DNA of 64,000 nucleotides. Origin: G963677445 sp963678275. Lineage in GTDB: Bacteria; Bacteroidota; Ignavibacteria; Ignavibacteriales; Melioribacteraceae. A program made the position numbers and the translations under genes. The notes beneath the pieces were generated by a model that was given only the letters and a program-made list of their open reading frames with translations, searched no databases and was not told where the DNA came from. The stretch spans positions 6,076,001 to 6,140,000 of the forward strand of contig OY782765.1 in the NCBI GenBank assembly GCA_963678275.1, read 5' to 3'. Of this stretch, positions 27,191 through 37,113 are shown one piece after another (within the stretch, counting starts at the first letter, position 1; every line of letters starts with the position of its first letter).

Positions 27191-28879
27191 ATGCAAATAA
27201 GAATTAAGCTGCTTTTTATTTTTCTAATCACCGCCATAACATCGGTAATAGTTTTTTACTCATGTGATATACCCAGCCCGACTGAGGGACTGGAGATAAG
27301 AATCAAATCGATCAGCAGAAGCACAACTGTTCCTGTGGCTGTCTTAAATGCAGCAACGTTGTTTCCGATACAGGAAGAAGTTGAAATTACCTTTTCGGGT
27401 GAGGGACGTAATGATATCATTTCGACAACAAGCGTTCCTCTGGATAAAATTAAGACGGATGAGGGAATCGGCCAGTTTTCAGTTAATGATTCAATTGTGC
27501 CAACCATTGAGAACCCATTTAAGGTAATATTGGTTTGTAAAGCGGATGGATATATTACTACAAGTCTGCCTGTCGAACTGACAAAACCGGGGATAAAACC
27601 AATTGAGATAATAATGGTAAAAAATGGTGAGCTGCCCGAAGGTACAATATCAAACACTCAAACAACAGGAAGCGCTACGGTCTCAGGTGGAACGAGTAAT
27701 CCCATAACTATAAGCTCAGGGATTGAACCCAATACAAATGCCTCCGCGGAAATTTCACTTCCGCAGGGCGCCAGACTGATAGGCGAGGATGGAGAATACC
27801 TTAGCGGAGAGATAAATACCTCAATTACTTATTTTAACCCGGTTGACCATCAATCATTATTGTCATTTCCCGGCGGTTTTGAAGTTACGGTGGAAAATGA
27901 AAATGGTGAAATGGAAGAAACCCGGTTTGCAACAGCCGGTTTTATCGCGCTGGAAATGACTGTAGGAGGTGTTCCGGTTGATGAAATAGAAAATGGCAGT
28001 TTATCACTGAAGATGGATATCCCGGCTGACCTGATCAATCCGGAAACCAGCGAAACAGTTAAAGCGGGTGATATAATACCCATTTGGAGTTATGACGAAA
28101 AAACAGGTGAATGGGCTTTTGAGGAAAATCTTACAATTGAAAGCTCTCCTGAAAGTCCTACCGGATTAGGTATAAAATTTCAAAACATCAGCCATTTTTC
28201 CTTCTGGAATCTCGACTGGAAACTTGGGAAAGGTTGCGCTACCGGAACAACGATAAAGTTTATCTCCACTACAGGGATATTTATTAATCCCGTTATCGCA
28301 CGCCTTTATTATGAAAGTGTTCCCGGTTCAGGAAATTTTGATGCTCACCTTAGTTCAAAATATATTTATCCAGCCGCGCCTGAATGGACATTTATCAGGG
28401 CTATGGCTGAACGGCCTGTACAAGTGAGAGTTTTTGTGCCGAATACGAGTATACAGTTAAATACTGGGATAGAGGCAATCATTCCTGATTTGTGTGATGA
28501 GAATAATATAACATATATTCCATTCACTCCGACTGATACAACTATCATTGGGACACAAGTGACTATTTCCGCGACAGTCATCTGTAAAAGCATATCCGAG
28601 AACCCAATACAGGTTTCAATTGAAAATATTCCGGTTTATGTGAAAAGAGTTGATACAATTGGAAATCCGTTGCCTTATGAATTCTGGACTTATATAGGCG
28701 CTTTTTCACAGGGTGAATTACCTGATGTGACGCTTCAGTTGGAAAAATATTACATCTTCAAATGGATTTATGATAACTATTGGTATTATTCAATAGATTA
28801 CGAGCCTCCATTTTATATTGATTCACCCAATATCCATTATGATATTATCGATTATTATGAAATATGTAAGTATTTTTAA
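27191..28879 (+). CDS. Exported lipoprotein with carboxypeptidase-regulatory-like and FAM171-like beta domains
   Basis: 562 residues. Lipoprotein signal ending VFYSC (Cys about 25), then a beta domain (about 30-140), a segment with LPQGARLIGEDGEYLSG and FATAGFIALEM (about 190-280), and IPIWSYDEKTGEW...ISHFSFWNLDW (about 300-345). This GEW/SHFSFWN pattern is shared with FAM171-like or regulatory-like beta-sandwich proteins of FCB bacteria. The last 200 or so residues are unrecognised and end rich in Tyr. An exact AAGGAGG precedes the ATG at 27191. Probably works with the barrel encoded immediately upstream; function unknown. Confidence 0.65.
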   Translation: MQIRIKLLFIFLITAITSVIVFYSCDIPSPTEGLEIRIKSISRSTTVPVAVLNAATLFPIQEEVEITFSGEGRNDIISTTSVPLDKIKTDEGIGQFSVNDSIVPTIENPFKVILVCKADGYITTSLPVELTKPGIKPIEIIMVKNGELPEGTISNTQTTGSATVSGGTSNPITISSGIEPNTNASAEISLPQGARLIGEDGEYLSGEINTSITYFNPVDHQSLLSFPGGFEVTVENENGEMEETRFATAGFIALEMTVGGVPVDEIENGSLSLKMDIPADLINPETSETVKAGDIIPIWSYDEKTGEWAFEENLTIESSPESPTGLGIKFQNISHFSFWNLDWKLGKGCATGTTIKFISTTGIFINPVIARLYYESVPGSGNFDAHLSSKYIYPAAPEWTFIRAMAERPVQVRVFVPNTSIQLNTGIEAIIPDLCDENNITYIPFTPTDTTIIGTQVTISATVICKSISENPIQVSIENIPVYVKRVDTIGNPLPYEFWTYIGAFSQGELPDVTLQLEKYYIFKWIYDNYWYYSIDYEPPFYIDSPNIHYDIIDYYEICKYF

Positions 28880-28894
28880 TTAGAAATTTGGCGC

Positions 28895-28922
28895 GTAGAG
28901 ACGCAAAATCTTGCGTCTCTAC
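28895..28922. repeat. 28-bp palindrome, copy P1
   Basis: A near-perfect palindrome whose arms are GTAGAGACGCAA...TTGCGTCTCTAC, in the 51-bp space between two convergent genes. Relatives: 29197-29224 (inside a gene), 31655-31680 and 32098-32125. It could act as a bidirectional stop hairpin, though no T-tract follows. Confidence 0.85.
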
Positions 28923-28930
28923 ACTGAAAA

Positions 28931-31426
28931 TTATTTGGCAAGAATCATTTTTTTCGTTTCGCAGAAACTGCCCGCTTCCAGCCGGTAAAAATAAATGCCG
29001 CTTGTCAAATCAGAGGCGTCAAAGTTTACCTGGTAAAATCCCTCTTCCTGTATTTCGTTTGCAAGGGTTTCTATTTTTTCCCCGAGGGAGTTAAACACTG
29101 TTAACTGTACATTCAATTTTGAGGGCAGGTTGTATGATATTACAGTCGCGGGATTAAAGGGATTTGGGTAGTTGTGGTTTAATTTGAATTCCGAAGGTAG
29201 AGACGCAAAATTTTGCGTCTCTACGGTAATTACATCTGAATATTCAAATGAACCATCGCTATCAATTTGTTTCAGCCTGTAGGTGACAGCCCCGGGAATG
29301 GACGATATATCCGTAAGGTAATCGGTAAATGTATATTCTTTAGGCGAATTGCTGTTTCCCGCGCCTTCCAGAAATCCTATTTTGTTGAAGGTGGACAGGT
29401 TAAAAATCTGCCCGGCAGGATGACCGGTTCGTTCAATCTCAAATCCGTAATTATCAATTTCGGTAGCGGTTTCCCAGTTAAGAACAACCTTGTTTTCCTT
29501 TTGTATGGCCGCAAATGAAGTTAGTTCAACCGGCATCGGGTCTTCCGAGTTTCCTATTCCCCAGTCGGAAAAAGCTGTTTGACCGGTCGCGGTAAGAGTA
29601 TTTTTATCAGTATTTATTGTAGCGCTAACCTCTTCCCAGTTCAGACCATCCTTGCGGTATATTTTCATATTTGCCTCGGCGCCTCCCGATTCGGCAACCT
29701 CACTTTCACAATATTTAAAGGTGATTGAAAATTGGTAGGAGGAAAGTCCGGTTGGAGAAATTGTCCAGTAGCGGTTGAAGGAGCCCCCCGTAACGCCGGG
29801 CGCGTCCTGGTTATTATGTTCGGTAATAGTTAAATAACCACCGCTGCTGTTGCAGCTTGAAAAATCAATTATCAATCCCGCGTCTTTTATTTCTTTTTCA
29901 GCGGTATCACCGCTTCCCACAAAAATTTTATGAACAGCGTCAGTCTGGCCCGACTGATCAGAAAGAATAAGATAAGTCTGCCCTGTGTTGCTTCCCCCTC
30001 CATCTTCATCAGTATAAGCGCCGATAATAAAATCGTTATATCCATCACCATTAACATCGCCGGAGCCTGAAATCGAATAAGCTGACTGATCGGAAGCGTC
30101 TTCTCCGATAAATGAAGCGTCGGCGGAAGAAAGATTCACATCGTTGCTCCAGCCGGAGGATTTGCCATAGATCAGATATGTCTGGCCTGCTGAGCCGCCG
30201 CCGTCATCATCAGCGTAAGCGCCGATAATAAAATCACTGTAACCATCACCGTTTACATCACCAACGCCGGCAACCGCCTTGCCTGAATAATCGCTTGCCG
30301 ATTCACCATGAAATGAAGCGTCAGCCGCGGAAAGATCGGTGTCCATACTCCATCCTGCCGATTTTCCCAGAATCAGGTAAGTTTGCCCGGCCGCGCTCGC
30401 GCCTTCCGAACTATACATAGCTCCAATTATAAAATCATCATAACCATCACCATTTACATCACCCGCGCCGGCAATAGCTCTTCCGGAAAAATCTCCTCCT
30501 TCCTCACCAATAAAAGATGCGTCTGATCCGGATAAGTTAGTATCCATTGACCATCCGGCGGATTTACCGAGGATCAGGTAGGTCTGACCCGCCGAAGAAC
30601 CTCCATCAGCATTTTTATGAGCCCCTATCAGAAAATCATCATAACCATCGCCATTGACATCTCCTGCAGCGGCCATATTTTCGCCGGAATTATTGCTTGC
30701 CGCTTCGCCCCAAAATGAGGCGTCAACATTTGAAAGATCATTATTCATCGACCAGCCTGATGATTTGCCAAGTATTAAATATGTCTGTCCTGCAGAACTG
30801 CCGTTATCGTCATCACCATAAGCCCCAATCAGGAAATCGTCATAACCATCGCCATTAACATCCCCCGCGCCTGAAATTCCATAACCTGAGTAGTCATTCG
30901 CGTCCTCACCGATATATGAGGCGTCCGCCGAAGCCAGACTGTTATCCATTGACCAGCCGCTGCTTTTCCCCAGTATCAGGTAGGTCTGCCCCGCGTAAGA
31001 GCCTCCTTCGCCATTTTTATAAGCGCCGATAATAAAATCATCATAACCGTCTCCATTTACATCTCCCACTCCCGCTACAGCCGCGCCCGCGTTATCTCCC
31101 GAACTTTCACCCCGCCATGAAGCGTCAGCCGAACCCAGGTTGGTATCCATCGCCCAGCCGGAATTTTTCCCCAATATAAGATACACTTGACCTGCCGCAT
31201 AACCCGCTTCTTCATCAGTAGGCGCCCCGATTACAAAATCATCATAACCGTCTCCATTTACATCCCCTACTCCGGAAATATCCTGTCCGGCATAGTCTCC
31301 GCTGTCCTCACCACTGAATGAAGCGTCCGCCGCACTGAGGTCGGTATCAGTGTTAAGTTCGGTCCCGGCAATAAACAGAATTAAGAATAACGCGGCAATA
31401 ATGAGTCTGAATGAAAAATTTTTCAT
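28931..31426 (-). CDS. Secreted FG-GAP (integrin-alpha-like) seven-bladed propeller with T9SS sorting domain
   Basis: About 831 residues. Signal peptide (MKNFSFRLIIAALFLILFIAG), then seven consecutive repeats of about 63-65 residues, each with the calcium-binding core GDVNGDGYxDFxIGA and the tail GQTYLILGKSSGWS, as expected for one complete FG-GAP propeller (about 25-490). A beta-sandwich region with an FN3-like part follows (about 640-740), then the linker VETQNFASLP encoded by a palindromic repeat, and the NYPNPFNPATV sorting domain. Likely a calcium-binding surface or secreted adhesin or ligand-binding protein. The ATG at 31426 starts the signal peptide; upstream in-frame codons are unlikely to be coding. 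Confidence 0.85.
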   Translation of the reverse strand: MKNFSFRLIIAALFLILFIAGTELNTDTDLSAADASFSGEDSGDYAGQDISGVGDVNGDGYDDFVIGAPTDEEAGYAAGQVYLILGKNSGWAMDTNLGSADASWRGESSGDNAGAAVAGVGDVNGDGYDDFIIGAYKNGEGGSYAGQTYLILGKSSGWSMDNSLASADASYIGEDANDYSGYGISGAGDVNGDGYDDFLIGAYGDDDNGSSAGQTYLILGKSSGWSMNNDLSNVDASFWGEAASNNSGENMAAAGDVNGDGYDDFLIGAHKNADGGSSAGQTYLILGKSAGWSMDTNLSGSDASFIGEEGGDFSGRAIAGAGDVNGDGYDDFIIGAMYSSEGASAAGQTYLILGKSAGWSMDTDLSAADASFHGESASDYSGKAVAGVGDVNGDGYSDFIIGAYADDDGGGSAGQTYLIYGKSSGWSNDVNLSSADASFIGEDASDQSAYSISGSGDVNGDGYNDFIIGAYTDEDGGGSNTGQTYLILSDQSGQTDAVHKIFVGSGDTAEKEIKDAGLIIDFSSCNSSGGYLTITEHNNQDAPGVTGGSFNRYWTISPTGLSSYQFSITFKYCESEVAESGGAEANMKIYRKDGLNWEEVSATINTDKNTLTATGQTAFSDWGIGNSEDPMPVELTSFAAIQKENKVVLNWETATEIDNYGFEIERTGHPAGQIFNLSTFNKIGFLEGAGNSNSPKEYTFTDYLTDISSIPGAVTYRLKQIDSDGSFEYSDVITVETQNFASLPSEFKLNHNYPNPFNPATVISYNLPSKLNVQLTVFNSLGEKIETLANEIQEEGFYQVNFDASDLTSGIYFYRLEAGSFCETKKMILAK
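29197..29224. repeat. 28-bp palindrome P2, in frame inside the FG-GAP gene
   Basis: A perfect palindrome of the P family with arms GTAGAGACGCAAAA and its complement. It lies inside the coding region, adds no stop or frameshift and encodes the linker V-E-T-Q-N-F-A-S-L just before the sorting domain. Confidence 0.9.
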
Positions 31427-31654
31427 AGCTCTACCCAATATTTTAAAATAGAATAACAAAATACCTGAAGGTATTATTTGGCGAAAGGACCTTCCGGTAT
31501 GATATTTCAGATACAAAATAAGAAAATCTAAGAAAAAATGGTAATAGAGGCCGATTTTTACAGGATAACCGATTTGGTAGTAAATAGTTATCACAATATG
31601 TTCGATGTGATAAATGTGGTGCGCATGCGGCAAAAATAATTTCTCCCCATTTTG

Positions 31655-31680
31655 TAGAGACAAGGCATGCCTTGTCTCTA
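31655..31680. repeat. 26-bp palindrome P3
   Basis: TAGAGACAAGGCA and its complement, in the non-coding region upstream of the FG-GAP gene; same GAGAC...GTCTC ends as P1/P2 but a different centre. Confidence 0.85.
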
Positions 31681-31850
31681 AAGGGATTTGAAAAAACGAT
31701 TGCGATACCGAACCCGAAAACGTTTTGTAATCATGGTTCAGGAATTTGCGGTATGATATTCGCAGCGCTGAGGAGTAATAAAAAAACTCCTCCTTGCTAT
31801 TGAAACTGATTCAGCGAAAGAGCCCTAAAATTAGAATAATAATTTTCCCG

Positions 31851-32035
31851 GTGTGCTAAATATGGTGTACCTACGGCACACATGATTTTTATATGTCAAT
31901 CCTCTATACAAATATTTTACCCCTGACGCGGCAATTAAAAAAAATAGGATTAACTGTCCCGTTAGGGACAGCATATTGGTAGAAAAAAATACCCCTACAA
32001 TATAGTGTGCCGTTAGGTACACCATATTTATGACC
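31851..32035. repeat. Single E2 hairpin module, reverse orientation
   Basis: The four E2 hairpins are present in reverse order: a GGTGTACC...GGCACAC hairpin, a decayed ACCCCTGACGCGGC, a perfect TGTCCCGTTAGGGACA (31955-31970) and GTGTGCCGTTAGGTACAC, with CATATTGGT retained. It is an isolated, partly decayed unit in the gap 31427-32235, whose remaining sequence holds P3, P4, a small AATACC/GGTATT hairpin near 31457-31480 and nothing else recognisable. Confidence 0.8.
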
Positions 32036-32097
32036 CGGTAATTTTTACGAGGGCTGACAGACTCACCTTCCCACGTTACAAATTTTTTTCCCCATCC

Positions 32098-32125
32098 GTA
32101 GAGACAAGGCATGCCTTGTCTCTAC
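32098..32125. repeat. 28-bp palindrome P4
   Basis: A perfect palindrome with arms GTAGAGACAAGGCA and complement, near-identical to P3 and sharing a TCCCCAT flank with it. Confidence 0.85.
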
Positions 32126-32174
32126 AGGGGGTAACAAATGATTTTGTGTGGAAATACAAAAACAACATAGCGGC

Positions 32175-32208
32175 AATAAAAAAAGGGGTGACTTAATAAT
32201 CACCCCTT
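32175..32208 (-). terminator. Rho-independent terminator of the M28 peptidase gene
   Basis: Read on the minus strand, AAGGGGTGA / TCACCCCTT forms a 9-bp stem followed by a run of seven T, about 30 bp after the stop codon at 32236. Confidence 0.85.
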
Positions 32209-32235
32209 ATGTGTAAAAATTATTTATCCTAAATT

Positions 32236-35091
32236 TTATTTGGCGAGTATCATCTTTTTTGTTTCGAGGAAGTTGCCAGCCTTGAGACAATAAAAATAGA
32301 TACCGCTTGAGAGTTTCGAGGCGTCGAAATTGATTTTATAAACTCCCTGGTCCTGTATATCATCCACGAGGGTAGCGACTTTCTGCCCAAGTACATCATA
32401 GATGAAAAGAGTTACATGTTCATTTGCCGCAAGGCTATAGGCGATTGTTGTGGAGGGATTAAAAGGATTGGGATAATTTTGTTCGAGACCGAAGTTCTCG
32501 GGCATTCCTGTTACGGTTACAGAAAGCCTTATCTGTCCTGAACCGGAAATCAGAGTCTGGTAGTTATTTTCCTCATTGAGCTGGTATATATTTCCTGTTG
32601 CCGCGTCGAGAAGAGAAATTTCCTCTTTGCCCGACGATATTTTAACTGGCATCATAGCCGCTGAAATGACTATCTCAGGATTCGATGTTACATTTTCGGC
32701 GTAATTGCCTGTGCTGAATCTGGCGTCAAATACATTTTCGGGAGGAGCGGGAGGCATTTCAAAATCACTTGTATTTTCTGACGCGTAGAGATAAAGTCTG
32801 GATTGATTCCCAACCATATCCCGAATATGCAGGCTGATCATATCCTTCAGAGGATCATTTACCTTTTCGGCAGTTTCCTCCCCAAGGATTATCTGTCCGG
32901 CTCCGCTTGTTTTAACCCAGTAACCTTTACCCGGAATAATTTCATCTGCGATTGAATATCCCGCGCCATAGGCAAAAAATTCAGATGTAATAATACCCGC
33001 GGGAGATGATGTAATATCGGTAACAGAAATGACAGAATCGATACTTCCAATCATGTTCCAGCCTGAATTTACGTTCATCATATTATCAAGCTTGTCGCCT
33101 GTAAGCTGGACCACTTCTGATCCGCCAAATTTAATCCAGTAACCCAGGTCATTCTGCAGGTCGGTTGTCATCTGGTAGGTCTGGTTAAACCAGAATGCCT
33201 GTGAAGAAGCATTGGGGAAAACAGAGCTTAAGGACATATCGGGAAGAGTCAGCGGCACAGAAAGAAGGTTCCAACCTTCCGAAATAGTTACATTTGCCTG
33301 ACCCTGCTGGGTTGGTTCGGTAGTATAGGTAACCAGTTTAAGATCATCTATATACCAGCCATCCTCTTCTAAATAACCGTCACTCTTGAGCATAAATCTT
33401 AACTGGAATGACTGCCCTACATAGTCGAGCAAATTAATTTTTTCCTGAACCCAGTCACCCTGCGCTCCATCATAGAGAGGTTCTCCATTAGGCTGGAATG
33501 AGCCTGTTCCCGGGTTTGTATATTTCCCTTCGAGAGGGGTCCAGGTTGAACCGTTAGTTGAGATCAGGACCTGGCCATAATCCCAGTCGGTTTCAATTTC
33601 CCATTTGGTCATAAACTCCAGTTCCGCGGCGAAAACACCTGTCGGGAAAGTAATCATATCTGTTGTGGTCAACAGTGAATTTGCGTTGGAGGGATATTCT
33701 CCCGAGGGTGAATCTGTAACCGATGAGGGGGAAGATACGTAAGAGGAGGTGGTGATGTCCCATCCGCCATCATTTGTCCAGTTATTCATGTCGCTGAATT
33801 CATCCTCAAGAGCGACGGTAATTTCGGCGACATAAAATTCATAAAATGTTTCCGGGGGAGTATTTCCGGGAGGATTAAAACCTGAACCTCCCTTTGGAAC
33901 TGTGGTGACTATATTATTTTCCGCATCCTGAGCGGCAATATAATACTGCACAATTGTTCCGAGAGGCTGGGCGGGAATAGTAAAATTCCAGGTTGTTCCC
34001 GCCCCATTGTTTCCGGTTACCTCCATAAAGTTTGTGAAACCACTGCCCTGACTTACACGGTAATATAATCTCGGAGCGGCGATGCCGGAACCGATTTCAA
34101 GTCCCGAAATAATCTCGGCCGTCAGTTCCATATTGCCTGAATAGTTAACAGAGGCAAATGGAGTATGTTCGATCTTGATGTCCAGATTTAAAGTAAACGC
34201 GGCAAGTGTCCCGATACAAAGTTTGGCCATTCTGTGGAAATAGTCATTATCGAAATACTGGATAAGGTCGTTTGAGGTATGATAATAAGGATGGAAATCA
34301 TCAAAATCCTCAATAAGTAAAATCGCGCTGTAATTTTCATCCCAGAATGATTTGTGGTCGCTATAATTTGAGCCGGGGTCATTGATATCTGTAATAAAAC
34401 CGAGCTGAAGAATACTGTTCATTTCAACCATCTTGTCTGAAAGGCGGTAAGAATCGGCGACATTTTTAGTATGTACATCACACTCATTATCTCCGTCTCC
34501 GTCATAAGCGATCATATCCATATTGAGCACACCTTCAATCTGATGATTTTGTCCGGCGGCCCAGCCCGCGTAATAATCACTTCCTACAAGTCCCTGTTCC
34601 TCTTCATCCCAAAGGCAGTACTTAATGGTAAAAGGGAACTGGTAGTTTGAAAATATACGGGCAGCTTCAATAACCGCGGCGGTTCCTGAGGCGTTGTCAT
34701 CGGCGCCGGGAGCGGGAGGGGATGAGGGCATATCATCATAGTGAGCGCAGATAATATAATACTGATCGGGAAAATCGGTCCCTGTCTGAGTGGCTATCAC
34801 ATTCCTGCCTGAAGATGACCAGTTCTGGTCTTCGGTTTCAAGTCCGTAACTCATTAATTTTGCCTTTATATAATCGGCGGCGATGTTATTTCCCGGTTGG
34901 TTTTTATGCCGGGAGACTATTGTCTGTGTTTGTCCGTTAACCACAACCGAAACCTCTCCGGAAAGCTCCATTACAAATGTAATAAGTGAATCGAGATTTA
35001 CCTGGTCGGTAAGTTCTTCGAGTGTGGGTGTCTGCCCCTTTATTGAGGCAAAAAGGAGAATTGATAATAAAAGTGTAAATAATTTTTTCAT
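32236..35091 (-). CDS. Secreted M28 zinc aminopeptidase with T9SS sorting domain
   Basis: 951 residues. Signal peptide (MKKLFTLLLSILLFASIKGQ); M28 peptidase domain (about 20-310) with the di-zinc ligands in sequence order: AHYDD (H117), ADDNASG, DEEEQG, NMDMIAYD and YYHTSND. Then beta-sandwich domains including a MAM/jelly-roll-like region (about 440-600, ...YLEEDGWYIDDLKLVTY) and a NYPNPFNPSTT sorting domain (about 870-951). It should release N-terminal amino acids from peptides outside the cell or on its surface. The ATG at 35091 is preceded by AGGGG; a frame extending to 35136 lacks a signal-like start. Confidence 0.88.
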   Translation of the reverse strand: MKKLFTLLLSILLFASIKGQTPTLEELTDQVNLDSLITFVMELSGEVSVVVNGQTQTIVSRHKNQPGNNIAADYIKAKLMSYGLETEDQNWSSSGRNVIATQTGTDFPDQYYIICAHYDDMPSSPPAPGADDNASGTAAVIEAARIFSNYQFPFTIKYCLWDEEEQGLVGSDYYAGWAAGQNHQIEGVLNMDMIAYDGDGDNECDVHTKNVADSYRLSDKMVEMNSILQLGFITDINDPGSNYSDHKSFWDENYSAILLIEDFDDFHPYYHTSNDLIQYFDNDYFHRMAKLCIGTLAAFTLNLDIKIEHTPFASVNYSGNMELTAEIISGLEIGSGIAAPRLYYRVSQGSGFTNFMEVTGNNGAGTTWNFTIPAQPLGTIVQYYIAAQDAENNIVTTVPKGGSGFNPPGNTPPETFYEFYVAEITVALEDEFSDMNNWTNDGGWDITTSSYVSSPSSVTDSPSGEYPSNANSLLTTTDMITFPTGVFAAELEFMTKWEIETDWDYGQVLISTNGSTWTPLEGKYTNPGTGSFQPNGEPLYDGAQGDWVQEKINLLDYVGQSFQLRFMLKSDGYLEEDGWYIDDLKLVTYTTEPTQQGQANVTISEGWNLLSVPLTLPDMSLSSVFPNASSQAFWFNQTYQMTTDLQNDLGYWIKFGGSEVVQLTGDKLDNMMNVNSGWNMIGSIDSVISVTDITSSPAGIITSEFFAYGAGYSIADEIIPGKGYWVKTSGAGQIILGEETAEKVNDPLKDMISLHIRDMVGNQSRLYLYASENTSDFEMPPAPPENVFDARFSTGNYAENVTSNPEIVISAAMMPVKISSGKEEISLLDAATGNIYQLNEENNYQTLISGSGQIRLSVTVTGMPENFGLEQNYPNPFNPSTTIAYSLAANEHVTLFIYDVLGQKVATLVDDIQDQGVYKINFDASKLSSGIYFYCLKAGNFLETKKMILAK

Positions 35092-36056
35092 ATTGATACC
35101 CCTGAAATTTTGGAAGGTCCCCCGTGAGGGAAACAACGATTGGAATATTTATTTTTTCTGTTCAATTGGATGTATAATATTGTTTCACTAATGCCTGACC
35201 ACAAATTAATGAATTAATATTTGTCTGCAAAACATAGCGGGCACAAAATTACCATTGGGGTGGAAAATTACCCTTAATATCGAAATTGCAATTAATAATT
35301 AATAATGAACAATTAATGATTTAAATAATTTGGTTTGCAGCAGATTTAGATGGGAAAGTGGGCGCTAAATCCCACAAAAAGCTTAATCATCATATTTAAT
35401 TATCCCATGAGCGAGTTCCACGCAAAGAGCGCGAAGGAAAAGAAAACGCAAAGCCCGCGGAGAAAGAGTTTTAACTTTCAGTTTGACGGCCTGTTTTTCT
35501 GGCTCTTTAGATTACTCCGTAAGAAGTTAAATTCTACGCAAAGTGGCGAAATTGCAATTAATAATTAATAATGAACAATTAACAATTAATAAGGTTAAGA
35601 GAGTCGCAGATTTTTTTATTACGCAGATTTCGTTGATTGAGGTGGAAGAAAAGCCGCAAAAGAAATTACGAATTACGAATGAAAAGAATATAAAGAAACC
35701 TTATTTTTTGATTTTTTAACCTTAGTAGCATAAGAAACTACCCAACCCAACTAAACCTTATTAACCTTATTCAAACGGGCGATATGTTCTAAGGAATTAT
35801 CTAATGAGCGGGGTAAAAAATTCAGAACAGGAATGGGGTGATTAAAAAGATTGACTGGATATATGTTAGCCATAGAAATCCAAATCGAAGTCGCCATCGA
35901 AATCGGATTCTTTAATAAATCTGAGAATTGTTTTTTAATTCTCCACTCTTCACTAACCACTTTTCACTTCTGACTTGCCAGTTTATGATTTCGATTAAAA
36001 TTATAATTATTTCTTTTGGTTCCGGTTATATCAGCTTATAAATATATTTCGGGCGA
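35092..36056. other. Gene-free gap with decayed repeats
   Basis: No credible gene. It holds AT-rich repeats (ATTAATAATTAATAATGAAC near 35290 and 35560), the E4 copy at 35510-35590, and an E2-tail remnant at 35697-35780 (TTAACCTTAGTAGCATAAG, then AACCTTATTAACCTTATTC). The rest has no recognisable feature. Confidence 0.7.
35510..35590. repeat. Dispersed repeat E4, copy 2
   Basis: Closely matches 16605-16683 in the same orientation: GATTACTCCGTAAGAAGTT, AAATTCTACGCAAAGTGGC, then the ATTAATAATGAACAATTAAC run. Confidence 0.65.
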
Positions 36057-36908
36057 TTACATTCTTCTTATTTCGAATTGCACAAGGTGTTCGGTTCTGC
36101 GCTCAGCGGGGATTTCCATCAGCCATTTGGAGATTTCGGTTATGGCTGTTTTCCAGGTTGGGATAATGCCTGAGCCGGGATCGAAATTAAGTTCAGGGGC
36201 AAAATCTATCTTATCCTTAAGCGCGACAAGGTACAGAGCTTCCACTGCGTGTTGTTTGCCATCGCCAAGTTCTACCGGGAATGTCATGCCGAATTCATCC
36301 ATCGTCATTTCAAAATTTTGTCTCTCCAGTCCGGGGTCAAACAGGTTGTCCTTTATATATATATTAGGCAGAATTAATTGTACGGAATCGGTTGTCATAA
36401 TGTTAAACAGGTAGATATAACACTTTTCAGTTGCCTCTATTGAAAAGCTGATCTCATCCGAATCATCCTCTCCACGGTAAAAATATACACTCTTGTCTAT
36501 ATCGATCGAGACTTTAAAATCAGGATCTGGTTTTCCTTCATCCTCCGCGACAAGGGCATTTATGCCGATAGTATAAACGAGGGCTTCTCCTTCACGCTTT
36601 GTATCTTCATAAAGAATGTCGTATTCCAGCACGCGGCCCGAAGATGTGGCGTTGCTGAGTCTGGAAAAGACGTCAAATATTTTATTCTCTTCACCCGCTG
36701 TCTGATCGGATAAATTTCTGAGCACCGATTCGGTTACAGTTATCCCAGTAACCTGGCTGACAGCTTCGGACATAGCGCGCTTCAGGGCTCTTTCCCGTGC
36801 CATTTCGGGTGTGATATTGGCGATTATACACTTGCCTTCCGCCTCGACCCGCTGCTGGGAAAATATAACCAGGGGGAAAAATAATACCAGGAAAAAATAC
36901 TTTTTCAT
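36057..36908 (-). CDS. Exported DUF4384-domain protein
   Basis: 283 residues with a signal peptide (...LVIFSQQ), an N-terminal LPP20/FlgT-like segment (about 22-125: ARERALKRAMSEAVSQVTGI, a pattern of proteins that remodel envelope-linked components) and a DUF4384-like beta domain (about 130-280: VSIDIDKSVYFYRGEDDSDEISFSIEATEKCYIYLFNI, ILPN, ALYLVALKDK). DUF4384 proteins are envelope-associated and of unknown biochemical role. Monocistronic by spacing; it diverges from the gene at 37114. Confidence 0.75.
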   Translation of the reverse strand: MKKYFFLVLFFPLVIFSQQRVEAEGKCIIANITPEMARERALKRAMSEAVSQVTGITVTESVLRNLSDQTAGEENKIFDVFSRLSNATSSGRVLEYDILYEDTKREGEALVYTIGINALVAEDEGKPDPDFKVSIDIDKSVYFYRGEDDSDEISFSIEATEKCYIYLFNIMTTDSVQLILPNIYIKDNLFDPGLERQNFEMTMDEFGMTFPVELGDGKQHAVEALYLVALKDKIDFAPELNFDPGSGIIPTWKTAITEISKWLMEIPAERRTEHLVQFEIRRM

Positions 36909-37113
36909 ATCCGTTTCATATTTTTTTGTAATTGAATATTAAAACATACAAAAGAAGAGGGAAGTTTTAAAGATGAGAATGGAAATGACCGCTTTTAAAC
37001 AATAAGTTGTGAACTGAAATTTGCGTTTGGGGCGAAAAAGAATTAATTTTAACGCGAAATTAAAGATATAAAAATGCCCGCTGAATAATATCTTTATCTG
37101 TCAGGAGTGGAGA

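Noticed and set aside
28895..28922. P1 palindrome as a standard terminator
   Set aside because: No T-tract follows on either strand and related copies occur inside a gene and far from gene ends, so it is listed as a repeat.
31427..31663. N-terminal extension of the FG-GAP gene
   Set aside because: The extra residues precede a good signal peptide at 31426 and run into repeat DNA (P3), so they are unlikely to be translated.
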